Assembly (NCBI RefSeq): GCF_947494875.1
Contig: NZ_CANLWM010000003.1
Location: 1 to 64,000 of the forward strand
DNA from: an uncultured Williamsia sp.
GTDB lineage: Bacteria > Actinomycetota > Actinomycetes > Mycobacteriales > Mycobacteriaceae
Direction: 5' to 3'
DNA length: 64,000 nt
Under the pieces are notes generated by a model that saw only the letters and a list, made by a program, of their open reading frames with translations, did not search any database and was not told the origin of the DNA. Below are positions 20,145 through 29,750 of this stretch, piece after piece (positions within the stretch are counted from its first letter, which is position 1; each line of letters starts with the position of its first letter). A program made the position numbers and the translations under genes.

Positions 20145-21107
20145 ATGACTCCCGCTAGCCGAGATGGCAGACCGGACCGCAAGAAGACCTCCTCGCGCGA
20201 GGAGTCCCCGCAGCAGCGGTCGAAGAAGCCCCACCGCAAAGGTGGCGCCCCGACGTCCGGCGGTCGCCGCCCGTCGAAGCCCCGGGCCGACCGTGGCGCG
20301 ATCCGGATCAACAACGCCAAGCCCGCGGCCCGGCAGAACGTCACCCCCGACGGCGACGGCGCGCAGTACGTCGCCGACGGCGTGCGCCTGCAGAAGGTGC
20401 TCGCCCAGGCCGGCGTCGCCTCCCGCCGCGGCGCCGAGGAACTGATCGCGGCCGGACGCGTCGACGTCGACGGCGAGATCGTCACCGAGCAGGGCATGCG
20501 CATCGACCCGGCGACCGCCGTCGTCCGCGTCGACGGCGCCCGGGTCGTCATGGACGAGACCCTGCAGTACCTCGCGCTGAACAAGCCGAAGGGCTGGCAG
20601 TCGACCATGTCCGACGACCAGGGCCGCCCCTGCGTCGGCGACGTCGTCGCCGAGCGGGTGATGGCCGGGCAACGTCTGTTCCACGTCGGACGCCTCGACG
20701 CCGACACCGACGGTCTGCTGCTGCTCACCAACGACGGCGAACTGGCCCACCGGCTGATGCATCCGTCGTTCGAGGTGCCGAAGACCTACCTCGCGACGGT
20801 GAAGGGTTTGCCGCCGCGCGGTATGAATCGCACGTTGAAGGCCGGGGTCGAGCTCGACGACGGTCCCGTCGCGGTGGACAACTTCACCGTCATGGAGATC
20901 GGTGACGGGGTGACGCTCGTCCGGATCGTCCTGCACGAGGGTCGCAAGCGGATCGTTCGCCGTCTCATGGAGCACGTCGGGCACCCCGTGATCGAGCTGT
21001 CGCGCATCTCGATCGGTGCGGTGCACCTCGGCAACCAGCGGCCCGGGAGCCTGCGGGTCCTCGGTCGCGACGAGATCGGCGCGCTGTACAAGGCGGTGGG
21101 AATGTGA
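20145..21107 (+). CDS. rluB: 23S rRNA pseudouridine synthase (RluB type)
   Basis: 320 residues. A ~80-residue basic tail rich in Lys/Arg/Ser is followed by an S4 RNA-binding domain ([21 protein letters not shown]) and the RsuA/RluB catalytic domain, with the active-site Asp in [16 protein letters not shown] and the C-terminal [18 protein letters not shown]. The long basic tail is typical of actinobacterial members. Its stop overlaps the cmk start (GTGA). Confidence 0.92.
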   Translation: MTPASRDGRPDRKKTSSREESPQQRSKKPHRKGGAPTSGGRRPSKPRADRGAIRINNAKPAARQNVTPDGDGAQYVADGVRLQKVLAQAGVASRRGAEELIAAGRVDVDGEIVTEQGMRIDPATAVVRVDGARVVMDETLQYLALNKPKGWQSTMSDDQGRPCVGDVVAERVMAGQRLFHVGRLDADTDGLLLLTNDGELAHRLMHPSFEVPKTYLATVKGLPPRGMNRTLKAGVELDDGPVAVDNFTVMEIGDGVTLVRIVLHEGRKRIVRRLMEHVGHPVIELSRISIGAVHLGNQRPGSLRVLGRDEIGALYKAVGM

Positions 21108-21796
21108 GCGGGACCGACCAGGACCGGATCGTCGCGATCGACGGGCCCGCCGGCACCGGCAAGAGCAGCGTCTCCCGTCGGCTCGCCGACCGCGTCGGTG
21201 CCCGCTACCTCGACACCGGCGCCATGTACCGCGTGGCGACGGTCGTCGCTCTGCGCGCCGACGTCGACCTCGAGGACCCGTCCGCGATCGCCGCTGCCGT
21301 CGAAGGCATCGACCTCTCGCTGAGCAACGACCCCTCGTCGGACACCGTGTTCCTCGGCGGTGAGGACGTCTCGGCCGAGATCCGCACGGACGCAGTCACC
21401 GACGCGGTCTCCGCGGTGTCGGCCGTGCCCGAGGTGCGGACCCTGATGGTCGACAAGCAGCGCGCGCTGGCCGACGGCGAGTTCGCCGTGGTGGAGGGGC
21501 GCGACATCGGGACCGTCGTGTTCCCGAAGGCCGGCTGCAAGATCTTCCTCACCGCGACCGCACAGGCCCGCGCCGAGCGCCGACACGAGCAGAACATCGC
21601 GCAGGGCCGCGAGAGCGACCTGGCCGCGGTGCTCGCAGCCGTCGAGCGCCGGGACCATCTCGACTCGACGCGCGCGGTCTCGCCGCTGCGCGCGGCCGAC
21701 GATGCGATCCAGCTCGACACCAGTGATCTCGACATCGAGCAGGTCATCGACCGGCTGGCGGAGCTCGTGCGCGAGCGGATCGGAGTAGAGGCATGA
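21104..21796 (+). CDS. cmk: cytidylate kinase
   Basis: 230 residues. Phosphorylates CMP/dCMP. P-loop [15 protein letters not shown] near residues 11-25, then YLDTGAMYR and [12 protein letters not shown], all hallmarks. GTG at 21104 overlaps the rluB stop, and the stop overlaps der. Gene order scpAB-rluB-cmk-der is conserved across Actinobacteria. Confidence 0.95.
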   Translation: MSGTDQDRIVAIDGPAGTGKSSVSRRLADRVGARYLDTGAMYRVATVVALRADVDLEDPSAIAAAVEGIDLSLSNDPSSDTVFLGGEDVSAEIRTDAVTDAVSAVSAVPEVRTLMVDKQRALADGEFAVVEGRDIGTVVFPKAGCKIFLTATAQARAERRHEQNIAQGRESDLAAVLAAVERRDHLDSTRAVSPLRAADDAIQLDTSDLDIEQVIDRLAELVRERIGVEA

Positions 21797-23220
21797 GCGA
21801 GTCGGATCTCGACATCGGCATCGTCGACGGCGTGTGGTCGGACGAATCCGACTGGCAGGTCGACGAGTTCGGCGACGCCGTCGACGGGGACGGCGGCGCT
21901 CTGGCGATGCCGACCGTCGCCATCGTCGGTCGCCCCAACGTCGGCAAGTCCACCCTGGTCAACCGCATCCTCGGGCGCCGCGAGGCCGTCGTCGAAGACG
22001 TTCCCGGCGTGACGCGTGACCGCGTCTCGTACCCCGCGACGTGGAGCGGCCGACGATTCCTGGTGCAGGACACCGGCGGCTGGGAACCCGACGCGAAGGG
22101 CATGGGGCAGTCCATCGCCCGGCAGGCCGAACACGCCATGAAGACCGCGGACGCCGTGGTGCTGGTGGTCGACGTGACCGTTGGCGCCACCGCCACTGAC
22201 GAAGCTGTCGCGCGGGTGCTCCGGCGCTCTGACGCCCCGGTCCTGTTGGCCGCCAACAAGACCGACAGCGAACGGCTCGAAGCCGAGGCCGCGTCACTGT
22301 GGTCGCTGGGTCTCGGCGAGCCGCGGACGGTCTCCGCGGCGCACGGTCGGGGAGCGGGCGATCTGCTGGACGCCATCCTCGAGGTGCTCCCCGAGACACC
22401 TCGGGAGACCGAGGTGAGCGGCGGACCGCGTCGCGTGGCGCTCGTCGGCAAGCCGAACGTCGGCAAGAGTTCGCTGCTGAACAAGCTCACCGGATCCGAC
22501 CGCGCCGTCGTCGACAATGTCGCCGGCACCACCGTCGACCCCGTCGACGAGCTCGTCGAACTCGGCGGCAAGGTGTGGAACTTCGTCGACACCGCCGGCC
22601 TGCGTAAGAAGGTGAACACCGCCAGCGGTCACGAGTACTACGCGTCGCTGCGGACGCGCAGCGCGATCGAGGCCGCCGAGGTGGCGGTGCTGCTGATCGA
22701 CGCGTCGCAGCCGATCACCGAGCAGGACCAGCGGGTGCTGACCATGGTGATCGAGGCCGGCCGCGCGCTGGTGATCGCGTTCAACAAGTGGGACCTCGTC
22801 GACGAGGACCGCCGCTACATGCTCGACAAGGAGATCGACCGCGACCTGGCCCGTGTGCCGTGGGCACGGCGCGTGAACATCTCGGCGTCGACGGGACGGT
22901 CGGTGCAGAAGCTGGTGCCGCAGCTCGACACCGCGCTGGACTCCTGGGACCGCCGCATCTCCACCGGCCAGCTGAACAACTGGCTCAAGGAGGTCATCGC
23001 AGCGACGCCGCCGCCGGTGCGCGGTGGCCGGCAGCCGCGGGTCATGTTCGCGACCCAGGCCGCGACGCGTCCGCCGACGTTCGTGCTGTTCACGACCGGT
23101 TTCCTCGAGGCCGGCTACCGCCGCTTCCTCGAGCGCAGGTTGCGTGAGCAGTTCGGCTTCGACGGCTCCCCGGTGCGCATCAACGTGCGTGTTCGGGAGA
23201 AGCGCCAGCAGCGTCGCTGA
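21793..23220 (+). CDS. der: ribosome-assembly GTPase Der (EngA)
   Basis: 475 residues with two GTPase domains: G1 motifs GRPNVGKST (about 42) and GKPNVGKSS (about 221), G4 motifs AANKTD and NKWD, and a C-terminal KH-like domain ending in Arg/Gln-rich residues. Needed for 50S assembly. A ~35-residue acidic N-terminal extension is actinobacterial. ATG overlaps the cmk stop. Last protein gene of the block. Confidence 0.95.
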   Translation: MSESDLDIGIVDGVWSDESDWQVDEFGDAVDGDGGALAMPTVAIVGRPNVGKSTLVNRILGRREAVVEDVPGVTRDRVSYPATWSGRRFLVQDTGGWEPDAKGMGQSIARQAEHAMKTADAVVLVVDVTVGATATDEAVARVLRRSDAPVLLAANKTDSERLEAEAASLWSLGLGEPRTVSAAHGRGAGDLLDAILEVLPETPRETEVSGGPRRVALVGKPNVGKSSLLNKLTGSDRAVVDNVAGTTVDPVDELVELGGKVWNFVDTAGLRKKVNTASGHEYYASLRTRSAIEAAEVAVLLIDASQPITEQDQRVLTMVIEAGRALVIAFNKWDLVDEDRRYMLDKEIDRDLARVPWARRVNISASTGRSVQKLVPQLDTALDSWDRRISTGQLNNWLKEVIAATPPPVRGGRQPRVMFATQAATRPPTFVLFTTGFLEAGYRRFLERRLREQFGFDGSPVRINVRVREKRQQRR

Positions 23221-23258
23221 GGGTGCCAGGCGATTGGCTCGCGGACCTCGCCGTCCGC

Positions 23259-23264
23259 TAGGCT
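23259..23264 (+). promoter_or_regulatory. candidate -10 box for tRNA-Pro
   Basis: TAGGCT at 23259-23264, with TTGGCT at 23234-23239 (19-base spacing) as a possible -35. A perfect palindrome GCTCCGCGGAGC (23275-23286) lies between the predicted start and the tRNA and may be a leader hairpin or processing site. Confidence 0.5.
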
Positions 23265-23291
23265 GAGCGACGCTGCTCCGCGGAGCGGCAA

Positions 23292-23365
23292 CGGGCTGTG
23301 GCGCAGTTTGGTAGCGCACTTGACTGGGGGTCAAGTGGTCGCAGGTTCAAATCCTGTCAGCCCGA
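23292..23365 (+). tRNA. tRNA-Pro (anticodon GGG)
   Basis: 74 bases. Acceptor stem CGGGCTG (23292-23298) pairs with CAGCCCG (23358-23364). The anticodon stem CTTGA/TCAAG encloses loop CTGGGGG, anticodon GGG. T-arm carries GGTTCAAATCC. No CCA is encoded. It directly follows der, as in mycobacteria, and ends 6 bases before the stop codon of the opposing gene at 23372. Confidence 0.95.
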
Positions 23366-23371
23366 CTCACC

Positions 23372-24286
23372 TCATCCGACGACATCTCGGATGTCGCGAA
23401 TCCCCGCGAGAACCTCCTCGGGCGCTGACAGTGGATATCCCCACCAGGCGAGCTGCCCGAGGTACGCGACGCCCAGTTCGTTCTCGCCGTGTTCCCAACT
23501 GAGATTCGTCATCCGCCATTCGAAGGCGCACAGGACCATCGCCAGGGCCGCGGTCGGGGCATCGCCGAAGAACTGGGTGACCTGCCATCCTGGGAGCTCG
23601 GTCGGGTGGCCCTGGTGAGGTATCTCGAACACCTCGGCGGTCAGCGCGAGGCTCGCTGGGCACAGGCTGTCGTACAGGAGGTGCATCGCATTCGCGACGA
23701 ACTCCTCGGAGCCAGTAAGGCGTGGGCCGCCTCGGAGAAGATGGTGGCGCAACCATTCTCGCCGTCTCTGCGCTCCGGCCCGGTCAGCGGCACGGAGGTC
23801 GCTCACTTGTCTCCACGTCGGCGCATCGGGAGCGCCGTCGCGCGTGAGACGTCGGTCGAGCCTCTCGCTGTCGCGTGATCGAGATCGCCTCATATCCGCC
23901 ACAGCACGTGGTCGAGCACCGGGGAGGTATGCCACGTAGACATCGATGCCGATTGGTGACGTCAGCCTCGACAGCGGCACCGCGGCACGGGCGGGCCTGC
24001 AGATGGTGGTGGCACCACCCACGTGAGTGCAGTAGATGAGGCCGAGGGTCTCCGTGGATTTCCTCTTCCCGTTCATCAAACGGACGACCCAACCGACATC
24101 GCCGGCGACACTCGCCACAAAACTCGAAGCGATGTCGGTCAGAAGATCGTCGACCGTCGCGTCGGCCGGGTAGTCCCAGAACTCCTCGTGGCTCTCGACG
24201 TCATCGCCCATCGCAACCGACTCGCGGTCCATCCGAACCGTGATCACCTCGGGGCGACTGGACCGCATGAATCGGAGCGTAACCAC
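23372..24286 (-). CDS. unrecognised protein abutting tRNA-Pro
   Basis: 304 residues from GTG 24286; ATG 24268 is an alternative. I do not recognise a family. The N-terminal part includes FWDYPADATVDDLLTDIAS and VGWVVRLMNGKRK, suggesting an alpha/beta fold. The middle is very Arg-rich (DMRRSRSRDSERLDRRL). The C-terminal third has several Trp (WEHGENELGVAYLGQLAWWG). No signal peptide or membrane helix. Codon use seems less GC-biased than in der, hinting at acquisition, but I did not count it. It points toward the tRNA and ends 6 bases from it. Coding is supported by an open frame with reasonable composition only. Confidence 0.6.
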   Translation of the reverse strand: MVTLRFMRSSRPEVITVRMDRESVAMGDDVESHEEFWDYPADATVDDLLTDIASSFVASVAGDVGWVVRLMNGKRKSTETLGLIYCTHVGGATTICRPARAAVPLSRLTSPIGIDVYVAYLPGARPRAVADMRRSRSRDSERLDRRLTRDGAPDAPTWRQVSDLRAADRAGAQRRREWLRHHLLRGGPRLTGSEEFVANAMHLLYDSLCPASLALTAEVFEIPHQGHPTELPGWQVTQFFGDAPTAALAMVLCAFEWRMTNLSWEHGENELGVAYLGQLAWWGYPLSAPEEVLAGIRDIRDVVG

Positions 24287-24366
24287 ATCGGAGTTCTCGT
24301 CGCCTGCGGGCCGATCGAGTTCGGGGAGGTCTGCCCGTCTCCGCCGAATCCCGGCGTCGCCGCTCC

Positions 24367-25179
24367 TCAGCCCCGTTCGTACGGGATCTTCTCGCCGGCC
24401 TCGACGGCGAAGGGCAGGTGATTGCCGGCCGGCGGGAGCGGGCAGGTCGCGAAATCGATGAAGGCGCAGGGCAGGTTGACCGCCCGGTTGAAGTCGAGGA
24501 CCACCGCACCGCCGTCGCGAATCACCTGGTCGGACGCCTCGATCGCGAGAGTGCGGTTGGCGGCATAGGTGGTCACCCCCGATGTCTCATCGGTGAAGAG
24601 AACGCTCAGTCCACCGTCCTTGCCGTTGAACGCGGTCAGGCGGTGCTCGGCTCCGTTTCGCTGCAGGACCACCACGCCCGGTGAGACGTACACGTGCGCA
24701 AGCCCTTCTGCGACCGCGCCGACGGTGACGGACTCGGGCTCGGCGAATGGCTCGAACCGGGCTTCGATCGCCCACGCCGGCTCAGCGGGATAGGCGGGAA
24801 CCCCGCGGAAGTCGCGGAGTGTCGCGGCGGAGTCGTCGTGGACACGAATCAGGTAGCCCTCGCCGCGGCGGGTGACCTCGATGTGGTGACCGTCGAGATC
24901 GATGACCTCGCCCGGGCCGGTGGGATGTAGTTCGAAATCGCGGGGCTCGAACGTCTCGCCGTCGCCCGGCGCGAGATGCGCGATCGACTCCTCGTACCAC
25001 CACGACCCCGGCAAACCGTCGAATTGACCGGGCTCGGTGTCGAGCCACTCCAGGCGATTGATCGACAACCACCCACCGCGTGCCCCCAGGGCCTGCTCGC
25101 GGGCGTGGTGCCACTTCGCCCACTCCGCTGCGAAGTCGTCCGTCGAAGCGGCGCTGCTGTCAGTCGTGGTCGTCGTCAT
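24367..25179 (-). CDS. DUF1684 family protein
   Basis: 270 residues. The family pattern is visible: EWAKWHHAREQALGARGGWLSINRLEWL at the start, later YAANRTLAI, VVLDFNRAVNLPCAFIDFATCPLPPAGNHLPFAV-type ending and EKIPYERG. Function of DUF1684 is not established. ATG at 25179 is chosen because GAGGAG lies 8 bases ahead; an upstream GTG (25203) lacks one. 80 bases separate it from the gene at 24286, transcribed the same way. Confidence 0.8.
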   Translation of the reverse strand: MTTTTTDSSAASTDDFAAEWAKWHHAREQALGARGGWLSINRLEWLDTEPGQFDGLPGSWWYEESIAHLAPGDGETFEPRDFELHPTGPGEVIDLDGHHIEVTRRGEGYLIRVHDDSAATLRDFRGVPAYPAEPAWAIEARFEPFAEPESVTVGAVAEGLAHVYVSPGVVVLQRNGAEHRLTAFNGKDGGLSVLFTDETSGVTTYAANRTLAIEASDQVIRDGGAVVLDFNRAVNLPCAFIDFATCPLPPAGNHLPFAVEAGEKIPYERG

Positions 25180-25199
25180 GGCAATCTCCTCGTCCTCGG

Positions 25200-25210
25200 T
25201 CACTTAGTGA
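25200..25210. promoter_or_regulatory. short palindrome upstream of DUF1684 gene
   Basis: TCACT-T-AGTGA, 21 bases before the DUF1684 start in a 155-base divergent gap. Its position suits an operator. No adjacent regulator gene is present. Elsewhere in the gap TACCGT (25322-25327) lies 7 bases before the GTG of the sugar dehydrogenase and could be its -10. Confidence 0.3.
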
Positions 25211-25334
25211 ACGCTTGACGCGTCCTCGATGTTCGCGTTGTTCTCGCCGCGGTCGAAAAGATTGACCCTCCAGGTCAGCAAGGGGTGGCTCACCTACGTG
25301 GCCGGCCCCCCGCACCCGACCTACCGTCGAGGGA

Positions 25335-26631
25335 GTGACACGTCGTCCATACGCGGGCTCCGCGTCCTTGCTCGCTCTGCTCTGCGTCGCTCTCGTCGCC
25401 TGCTCGTCCGGAGGCGGACCAACCACGACGTCGGGCACGTCATCACTGCCCGCTGGTCTCGGCGCTGATCAGCTGGTCTCGACAAAGCTCACCACCGCGA
25501 ACGGCGTCGACGCCGGTGCCGCAACGGGTCGATCGCTCAACGTTCCGAAGGGCTGGACCGCGCAGGTGTGGGCGGACGTTCCCGACGCGCGGATGGCGGT
25601 GTGGACGCCGGACGGGAAGCTCATCGTCTCGACCGGCAAGACCGGAACGCTGAACATCGTGACGCCAGCCAGCGCCGGCCGGGGGCCCCAGGTGTCTCGA
25701 CTGGCGAGTGGACTGTCGGATCCGCAGGGCGTGGCCATGACCCGACAGGGCGGCCGCGAGGTCCTCGTCGTCGGTGAGAACTCGCGGATCACCACGTGGA
25801 CCTACGCGAACGGTGCGATCTCGGACCGACGGATCATCGACAACCTGCCCACCGGCGGCCACGACAGCAAGATGATGGCCGTCGACGGCGATCGCATCGT
25901 CTACAACGTGGGGTCGACCGCCAACCACAGCGACGCCGGTCCGCGCGACGATCGCGGAGATCGGACTCGACGGCACCGGCAACCGCACCCTCGCGGTCGG
26001 TGTCCGCAACGGGGAGGGTCTGTCGATCGCGCCGGACGGCTCGATCTTCACCGCCATCAACGAGGACGACAACCAGCCGTACCCGTTCCACGACGACAAC
26101 CCGTACGGCGGGAAGGTGCAGTCATACATCAACGACCACCCCAACGATCAGATCTCGCGCATCACGCCCGGGACCGACATGGGTTGGCCGCTGTGCGTGC
26201 CGGACTCGCGCGGCAAGCCGGACGGACTGAACATCGGCTACGTGAACGACCCCGAGTTCAATGCGGACGGCAGCAAACTGAACTGCTCGCGTATCGGCAC
26301 GACGATGCTCGGGATGCCGGCACACAGTGCGCCCGTCGGGTTCGGGTTCACACGGGGCACAGCGCTTCCGGCGGCGTTGTCCGACGGCGCGATCGTCACC
26401 GCACACGGGTCGTGGAACCGGAAGCCTCCGCGGGAGCCCTACGTCGCGTATACGCCGTGGAACGACGCGACGAAGTCCCTCGGTGCCCTCCGTGTTCTTG
26501 TGACCGGGTTCCAGAACGCCGACGGATCGCGCTGGGGGAGAAGCGTCGACGCCGTACCCGGTCCCGACGGCTCGCTCTATGTCACAGACGATGTCGCAGG
26601 GCTCGTCTACCGCCTGACGCCCCCACGCTGA
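25335..26631 (+). pseudogene. lipoprotein glucose/sorbosone dehydrogenase-like protein, frameshifted
   Basis: Would be ~431 residues. The N-terminus is a lipoprotein signal (SLLALLCVALVAC, lipobox cysteine about 23), followed by beta-propeller segments of the PQQ-dependent sugar dehydrogenase family (VPKGWTAQVWADVPDARMAVW, GGHDSKMMAVDGDRIVYNVGS). At about 25944 one extra base shifts the frame; the next frame continues ATIAEIGLDGTGNRTLAVG and keeps the family pattern (GSWNRKPPREPYVAY) to the stop at 26631. The site is in a CGCGCG run, so polymerase slippage or a sequencing error are both possible. GTG 25335 may be leaderless. Confidence 0.75.
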
Positions 26632-26712
26632 ACCGGTTGCGTCGTCGGCCCGACGGGGTGACGATGACGGTCACAGGTCATCTGTACGACGGGCCGACGG
26701 ATGGAGGGCGAC

Positions 26713-26994
26713 ATGGTGACGGGATTCGTGATCCTCGGCCTCGTGGCGCTGGGCGTCGCACTCGTGGCGCGCAATCGTGGCGGGCTGAAGCCGGGGGAGA
26801 ACCCCTCGCGGGTGGGCAGAGCTGGAATCGTCCCCCGCTACGGGCGGACCTCGGACCCTGGCACGAACGGGAGTTCCGTCGGCCTTCTCGGCCTCGGGGG
26901 CTTCGACAGTTCTGGTTCGGGTGGGTTCGACAGCGGCTCGTGCGGCACCAGCGACGGCGGATCGAGTGGAGGCGACTCCGGCGGGAGTTGCTGA
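26713..26994 (+). CDS. small membrane-anchored Gly/Ser/Cys-rich protein
   Basis: 93 residues. One N-terminal helix (VTGFVILGLVALGVALVA), a short basic part, and a C-terminal tail of Gly, Ser, Asp with cysteines at about two positions, ending GGDSGGSC. ATG 26713 is preferred over ATG 26701 because GGAGGG lies 4 bases ahead. No recognised domain. It sits between the broken dehydrogenase and a monooxygenase in the same direction; a functional link is not shown. Confidence 0.6.
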   Translation: MVTGFVILGLVALGVALVARNRGGLKPGENPSRVGRAGIVPRYGRTSDPGTNGSSVGLLGLGGFDSSGSGGFDSGSCGTSDGGSSGGDSGGSC

Positions 26995-27034
26995 CCTGAC
27001 CCGATCAGGCGCCGCGTCGTGCGACAGTGACTCG

Positions 27035-28534
27035 ATGAGCGAGACCGTAGCGGTCATCGGGGCAGGGCCCGGAGGGCTGGTTGCGGCACGGTGGCTCCTC
27101 GCGCAGAACTTCGACGTCGACCTGTTCGAGGAGGGGCCGACCCTTGGCGGCCAGTGGTCTGGAAGACCCCGCACGAGCGGGGTGTGGCCCGCCATGCACA
27201 CCAACACGAGTCGGATCCTCACCGCCTTCGGCGATCTCGACCACGACGCCGACGTCGTTTTCCCGTCGAACCGCGACATCCTCGCGTATCTCCACCGCTA
27301 CGCCGAGACGTTCGACCTCACCCGCCGCATCCGGTTGTGCACCCGCGTCGACGTCATCGATCGCGAGGACGACCGGTGGCGCGTCGAACACTCGGCCACC
27401 GTGGAGATCTTCGACCGAGTGGTCATTGCGACCGGACGTTTTCGATCTCCGTCGTTCCCGCCGGTTCCGGGTCTCGAGACATTCCCGGGCACAGCGCAGT
27501 CGACATTCCACTACCGCGGGGCCGAGGAGTACCGCGGCAAGCGCGTGCTGGTGGCGGGCTGCGCTGTCAGTGCCCTGGAGATCGCCGCCGAGCTGGCGCA
27601 GTCCGGGGCCTCGACGGTCACGATCACCCAGCGCCGCCAGCGCTACGTGCTGCCGAAGTTCGCCGCGGGGGTGCCGTCCGACCATCGCATCTTCACCCGC
27701 TACGGAGCGCTCGCCGCAGAGTCGCTTCCGCCGGCGGAGATCGACCGGCAGCTCCGTGAGATCGTCGTGGAGGCCGGCGGCGCGCCCGAACAATACGGCG
27801 CACCGGCGGCGGACCCGTTACTGTTCCGGGCCGGCGTCACCCTGAACCAGACGTATCTGCCGCTGGTCGCCGAAGGACGAATCACGGTGCGGCCGTGGAT
27901 CGGATCGGTCGAGGGCAACGAGGTGACCTTCGCTGACGGACGTCGCGAGGAGTTCGACGCGATCCTCTTCGGGACCGGGTTTTCCGTCGACATCCCGTTC
28001 CTCTCCGACGAGGTGCGGGAGGCACTCGACATCGACGACGCGCACATCGACGCCGACCGGTACACCTTCCACCCTGATCTACCCGGTCTCGCGCTGGTGG
28101 GGATGTGGGATCAGTCGGGTGGCTACTTCGTGCCGCTGGAACTCCAGGCCCGCTGGATCGCCTACGCGTGGGGCGGCGCAGTCCCGATGCCGTCGGATGC
28201 CGATCAGCGGGATGCGGTGATCGCCTACCGTGCCCGCCGCGGTCAATCGCAGAAGACCCGCATGAACCTTGCCGCCATCACGTTCGCACGGGCCGCCGGC
28301 GTGGAGCCGACACCCGAGATGTGGCCGGACCTGCAGCGCGCGTTGCTGTTCGGCCCGCTCGCGCCGAGCTGCTTCCGACTCGAGGGACCCGACGCGCTGC
28401 CTGATGCTCGCGAGCGGTTCCTGCGCGATGCCGCTGCGTTCGGCGCGATCCCGGGCCCCGAACTCACCGCCCGAGAACGCGAGTACCGGGCGATGCTGCA
28501 GGCCGCCCAGAAACCGGCGGTCGTCGGCGGCTGA
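27035..28534 (+). CDS. FAD-dependent NAD(P)-binding monooxygenase
   Basis: 499 residues of the flavin-containing monooxygenase group. FAD motif VIGAGPGGLVAARWL at the start, GGQWSG, a conserved HTNTSR segment, second dinucleotide motif VLVAGCAVSALEIAAELA (about 170-188), and LFGTGFSVDIPFL near 315. These enzymes oxygenate N, S or carbonyl carbon. Substrate not inferable. ATG at 27035, 40 bases after the previous gene; no strong ribosome site is seen. A strong hairpin follows at 28598. Confidence 0.85.
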   Translation: MSETVAVIGAGPGGLVAARWLLAQNFDVDLFEEGPTLGGQWSGRPRTSGVWPAMHTNTSRILTAFGDLDHDADVVFPSNRDILAYLHRYAETFDLTRRIRLCTRVDVIDREDDRWRVEHSATVEIFDRVVIATGRFRSPSFPPVPGLETFPGTAQSTFHYRGAEEYRGKRVLVAGCAVSALEIAAELAQSGASTVTITQRRQRYVLPKFAAGVPSDHRIFTRYGALAAESLPPAEIDRQLREIVVEAGGAPEQYGAPAADPLLFRAGVTLNQTYLPLVAEGRITVRPWIGSVEGNEVTFADGRREEFDAILFGTGFSVDIPFLSDEVREALDIDDAHIDADRYTFHPDLPGLALVGMWDQSGGYFVPLELQARWIAYAWGGAVPMPSDADQRDAVIAYRARRGQSQKTRMNLAAITFARAAGVEPTPEMWPDLQRALLFGPLAPSCFRLEGPDALPDARERFLRDAAAFGAIPGPELTAREREYRAMLQAAQKPAVVGG

Positions 28535-28597
28535 GCGTCGAGGAGGACATGCTGACGGGCAAGCATCTCGGCTGAGCACGGACCCGAGATGTCTCCC

Positions 28598-28638
28598 AGG
28601 GCCGCCGGTGGTCCTCGCAGACGAGGACCTTCGGCCCT
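28598..28638. terminator. large bipartite hairpin between convergent genes
   Basis: Outer stem AGGGCCG (28598-28604) with CGGCCCT (28632-28638), inner perfect stem GGTCCTCG (28610-28617) with CGAGGACC (28622-28629), 4-base loop. It lies 64 bases after the monooxygenase stop and probably ends its transcript. No T tract. Confidence 0.6.
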
Positions 28639-28931
28639 GTGAGGACACCGACGACATCGGCGACGATCGGGTGGTCGAAAGGGTCGCGACCGGCGCCGAC
28701 ACAAGGTCTGACGCCTCCCGGGTGAGGGCGATGGTCACACGTGAACTCCGTGGTCGGAGCCCGACGAGCCGCTGCTGGCGGCCCTTCCGACACGAGCCGT
28801 CGCCTCGGCGCTGTGGTCTTTCGGGGCGGCCTCGCGACTACGTGCGAGGTCGTGAGGGTGCCCCGCTCCCTCGGGTCACCGCCGTGGCGACGGTCTCGTC
28901 CTTCTCGTCTCGGCCATCGCTGTGATGTTCT
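28639..28931. other. intergenic stretch with no convincing gene
   Basis: About 290 bases between the hairpin and the end of the Fpg-like gene. Short open frames exist on both strands but none has a ribosome site or recognisable family. The minus strand reads a short ordered-looking peptide (FDHPIVADVVGVLTGPKVLV around 28635-28690), which might be a gene remnant; I cannot identify it. Confidence 0.4.
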
Positions 28932-29750
28932 CTAGCCCTGCTCCTTCGAGCAGAACCAGGTGGTGCGGCCGCCGACCGTCCCGCGCTTCATCGGTGCGCC
29001 GCAGCGCGGGCAATTCGAGTCGGCATTGCGGTAGGGAATGATCTCGCCGGTGTGAACACCTCCCTTTCGAATAGCGGATCTTGTGCACCTTCGTAAAACT
29101 CGACGCAATTCGTCGGCGTCTGATTCCGAGAGAGAATTCGATCGTCGCGACGGCGACAAACTCGTCTGCCACAGCACTTCATCGGCGAGGAGATTGCCGA
29201 TACCCGCGATCGCGTTCTGGTCGAGCAGTCGCGCCTTGAGTGGCGCCTTGCTCGCGGCGATCATGCTGCGGAACTCCTCGCGGGTGATCTCCGCGGCGTC
29301 CGGACCGAGCGCGTCGATGTCGGGCTCGAGCCGCACCCGGCCGAGGCGGCGCTTGTCGAACAGGCGCAGCTGCCCGCCGTCGTCGAAGGACATGGAGAAG
29401 CGCGTCCACTCGGGCTTGTCCTTCTTCCGGACGCCGATCTTCGCGTTGCCCCCGCCGTAGTCCGACGAGTCCTCGCCCTCGGGAGCGGTGACGATGACAC
29501 GCCCACCCATGCCGAGATGGATTCCGAGGGTGGGACCTTCGGCTCCGTCGGCGGTCTCGGTCTCGCACCACATCGCCTTGCCGCGGCGATGCGCCGCCGT
29601 CAGCCGGCCACCGACGAGCGCGTGTTTGATCTCTCCGGGCCGGTGGGGGCGGCACTCGTACTCGTCGTGGTCGTCGATGTCGCTGATGGTCCGGTCGAGT
29701 GCTTTCTCGACCACCTGGCGCGCGTTCTCCACCTCGGGCAGTTCGGGCAT
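28932..29750 (-). CDS. Fpg/Nei-family DNA glycosylase with incomplete zinc finger
   Basis: 272 residues. Starts MPELPEVE with the catalytic Pro-Glu, has HLGMGGRV, the H2TH segment LDQNAIAGIGNLLADEVLW, and a C-terminal finger. Family members excise oxidised bases and nick DNA. The finger reads CPRC...WFCSKEQG-stop: the fourth cysteine (expected two residues after the third, as C-x2-C) is Glu here, so zinc binding may be altered or use another residue. A patch at 29085-29160 is noticeably AT-richer than its surroundings. Divergent from the mycolyltransferase (195-base gap). Confidence 0.85.
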   Translation of the reverse strand: MPELPEVENARQVVEKALDRTISDIDDHDEYECRPHRPGEIKHALVGGRLTAAHRRGKAMWCETETADGAEGPTLGIHLGMGGRVIVTAPEGEDSSDYGGGNAKIGVRKKDKPEWTRFSMSFDDGGQLRLFDKRRLGRVRLEPDIDALGPDAAEITREEFRSMIAASKAPLKARLLDQNAIAGIGNLLADEVLWQTSLSPSRRSNSLSESDADELRRVLRRCTRSAIRKGGVHTGEIIPYRNADSNCPRCGAPMKRGTVGGRTTWFCSKEQG

